In this document: piece after piece, positions 58,758 to 60,068 of the stretch | Layout of the letters: each line of letters opens with the position of its first letter | Position numbering within the stretch: position 1 is the stretch's first letter | Origin: Pseudomonadota bacterium | GTDB taxonomy: Bacteria; Pseudomonadota; Gammaproteobacteria; Acidiferrobacterales; Acidiferrobacteraceae | Direction: 5' to 3' | Length of the DNA stretch: 60,068 nt | Assembly (NCBI GenBank): GCA_021777535.1 | Contig: JAJYDN010000006.1 | Coordinates: forward strand, 1-60,068 | Position numbers and translations under genes: made by a program | Notes under the pieces: model-generated | Database searches by the model: none | Told to the model about the DNA's origin: nothing | What the model saw: the letters and a program-made list of their open reading frames with translations, nothing else

Positions 58758-59957
58758 ATGACAAGGCAGCGGGAGGAAGGGTCGAGCCGCCCCCCGGACG
58801 CCGCCGCCGGGGATGCCGTTGCATCCGCGCCCGGAAGATCGCTCGCAGCGCTTTCCTGGCTGCATTTCCTGAACGATGGCGCGGCGAATTTCCTGCCGGG
58901 CATCCTGCCGCTTTTGCTGGTGTCTTTGCATCGTTCGCCGGCGCTGGCCGGAAGCCTCATGGCGGCGCTTCTGATCGGTCAGGGATTGCAGCCGCTCTTT
59001 GGCCTCATGGCGGACCGCATCGGCGGCCGTTGGCTGGTGATGGGCGGGTATCTGGGCACTGCCATCGGCATGGGGCTCGTCGGGGCGAGCCACGCATTCC
59101 TGCCTCTTCTCTTTGCGCTCGGCCTGATCGGCGTTGCCAATGCCGCCTTTCATCCGCAGGCCGTGGCGGCGGCGCGCACACTGGAAGGGGCGGCAGCCGG
59201 GCGGGGCCGGTCGGTGTCGGTGTTTTTGGTAGGCGGCGAACTCGGGCGGGGCCTGTCGCCCTGGCTTGTGACCCTCGCCGTGACGGGGCTTGGCCTGGAT
59301 CACCTGTGGCTGTTGTCGCTCGCCTGTGTCGCAAGCCTCTTGCTGCTGCGCGGTTTCATTCCGGTCTTGCCGCCCCATAGACGCCACGGGCGGCCGCTTG
59401 CGTGGCACGGCAAGGGCCGTCCGGTGGCGGCCCTGGTGACGTTTGCCGCGCTGCGCTCGCTGGTCACTTATTCGCTGGTGACATTCTTGCCGCTCCTCTG
59501 GCGCGAGGAGGGCGGCACGGTCCGCACCGGGGCGTTGCTGATCGCGACGGTGATCGTGGCCGGCATCGCCGGCAATCTGAGCGGGCCGGGACTTGCGCGC
59601 CGGTTCGGGCGCCAGCCCCTGCTGGCGGGATCGCTGGTTGCGGCAGGCACGCTCGTGGCACTTGCGCTTACGGTGCCATGGGCGTTTGCGTGGCCGCTTT
59701 TGGCAATGGTCGGCGTGGCGCTCTTTGCGCCGATCGCCGTCACGGTCGTCAGTGGACAGGACATCTTCCCCGAAAACCGGAGCCTCGGTGCGGGACTGGC
59801 CCTGGGTGCCGCCAACGGCCTCGCGGCGGTGGCGATGATCGCGCTCGGCGTCTGCGCGAAGGCGTTTGGCATCGAGTCGGCCCTGTGGGTGACGGTGGGC
59901 CTTGCGCTGATCGCGGCGCTGGTCGCAGGCAGCCGCGGTCTTGCCGCCGCCGGATGA
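58758..59957 (+). CDS. MFS transporter of the fosmidomycin-resistance (Fsr) type
   Basis: 399 residues from ATG 58758. Twelve TM helices. After a 25-residue hydrophilic N-terminus comes SWLHFLNDGAANFLPGILPL, the Fsr-family opening (HxxxDxxxxxxP), then GLMADRIGGRW (the MFS loop 2-3 motif) and GVANAAFHPQAVAAARTL. Fsr members export fosmidomycin or related compounds, but physiological substrates are unknown. Not clustered with a biosynthetic operon. Stop at 59957, followed by a putative promoter for the next gene. Confidence 0.88.
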   Translation: MTRQREEGSSRPPDAAAGDAVASAPGRSLAALSWLHFLNDGAANFLPGILPLLLVSLHRSPALAGSLMAALLIGQGLQPLFGLMADRIGGRWLVMGGYLGTAIGMGLVGASHAFLPLLFALGLIGVANAAFHPQAVAAARTLEGAAAGRGRSVSVFLVGGELGRGLSPWLVTLAVTGLGLDHLWLLSLACVASLLLLRGFIPVLPPHRRHGRPLAWHGKGRPVAALVTFAALRSLVTYSLVTFLPLLWREEGGTVRTGALLIATVIVAGIAGNLSGPGLARRFGRQPLLAGSLVAAGTLVALALTVPWAFAWPLLAMVGVALFAPIAVTVVSGQDIFPENRSLGAGLALGAANGLAAVAMIALGVCAKAFGIESALWVTVGLALIAALVAGSRGLAAAG

Positions 59958-60002
59958 GGGGCAGGGCGGGGCCGGTCGCTATCGGGCGGTCCCTCATTTC
60001 GG

Positions 60003-60008
60003 GTATGC
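60003..60008 (+). promoter_or_regulatory. -10 candidate for the truncated last gene
   Basis: TATGCT, 21 bp before the ATG at 60030; no clear -35. Confidence 0.25.
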
Positions 60009-60029
60009 TCGCGTTTTTTGGGGGAATAC

Positions 60030-60068
60030 ATGGAAGAGTTGGCGGGACTTCACCAGCAGCTGCGCGAC
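60030..60068 (+). CDS. Start of an unidentified gene, cut by window edge
   Basis: Thirteen codons visible (MEELAGLHQQLRD) from ATG 60030, with GGGGG as a possible ribosome-binding site 5 bp upstream. Helical N-terminus; too short for a family call. Confidence 0.45.
   Translation, partial: MEELAGLHQQLRD

Overview
The window is a GC-rich, gene-dense stretch of a Gram-negative bacterial chromosome. Gene content and order point to a gammaproteobacterium. It has the chain rpsB-tsf-pyrH-frr-uppS-cdsA-dxr-rseP-bamA-lpxD-fabZ-lpxA-lpxB-rnhB-dnaE-accA-tilS-pyrG-kdsA-eno-ftsB, a small 4.5S SRP RNA directly upstream of dnaX-ybaB-recR, and the sdhCDAB-sdhE order. Accessory genes (DoxX, an exported DsrE-like protein, a Met/His-rich cytochrome c) and frequent GTG/TTG starts would suit a chemolithotrophic sulfur/iron oxidiser of the Acidiferrobacter kind. 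That placement is inference only.

Layout. 1-1.8 kb: a truncated isochorismatase-fold hydrolase, its MarR-type regulator and a small cytochrome c. 2.0-5.8 kb (minus strand): a five-gene signalling operon of unknown function. In transcription order it encodes an unrecognised protein, an MglA/Ras-like small GTPase, a fusion of an ABC ATPase to a dual-specificity phosphatase, and two Roadblock/LC7 proteins. A near-consensus promoter precedes it, and the first ~80 nt of the predicted transcript fold as a GEMM-I cyclic-dinucleotide riboswitch. By hand alignment the riboswitch carries A instead of G at the base-selecting position 20, as in 3',3'-cGAMP-sensing variants. 5.9-7.1 kb: a KirBac-type potassium channel and the SRP RNA. 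7.1-14.2 kb: dnaX, ybaB, recR, a decayed pterin dehydratase pseudogene, orn, nnr (degenerate epimerase half), tsaE and amiC. 14.3-19.2 kb: an APC amino-acid transporter, then glnD and map on the minus strand. 19.5-43.2 kb: the translation / isoprenoid / outer-membrane / lipid A / replication / CTP-Kdo-enolase superoperon, with many 1-17 nt overlaps between genes and no skp between bamA and lpxD. 43.2-49.0 kb: ygfZ, succinate dehydrogenase with its FAD-assembly factor, and serS. 49.0-54.5 kb: an accessory stretch with DoxX, a globin-GAF-EAL phosphodiesterase, a solitary Dam-type methylase, a Tat-exported DsrE-like protein and a tRNA-Ser(UGA). 54.6-60.07 kb: ppx and ppk1 (convergent), a fosmidomycin-resistance-type MFS transporter and the first codons of one more gene.

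Cyclic dinucleotides tie several parts together. The riboswitch would read a dinucleotide, the globin-GAF-EAL protein would hydrolyse c-di-GMP, and Orn would clear the pGpG product. The GTPase/Roadblock pair recalls systems that set cell polarity or type IV pilus activity (MglA/MglB) and actinobacterial conservons. The ABC-phosphatase fusion and the riboswitch make this version distinctive, and it is the main candidate for an undescribed system here. Coordinates were derived by hand; functions not marked as inference rest on visible family motifs.
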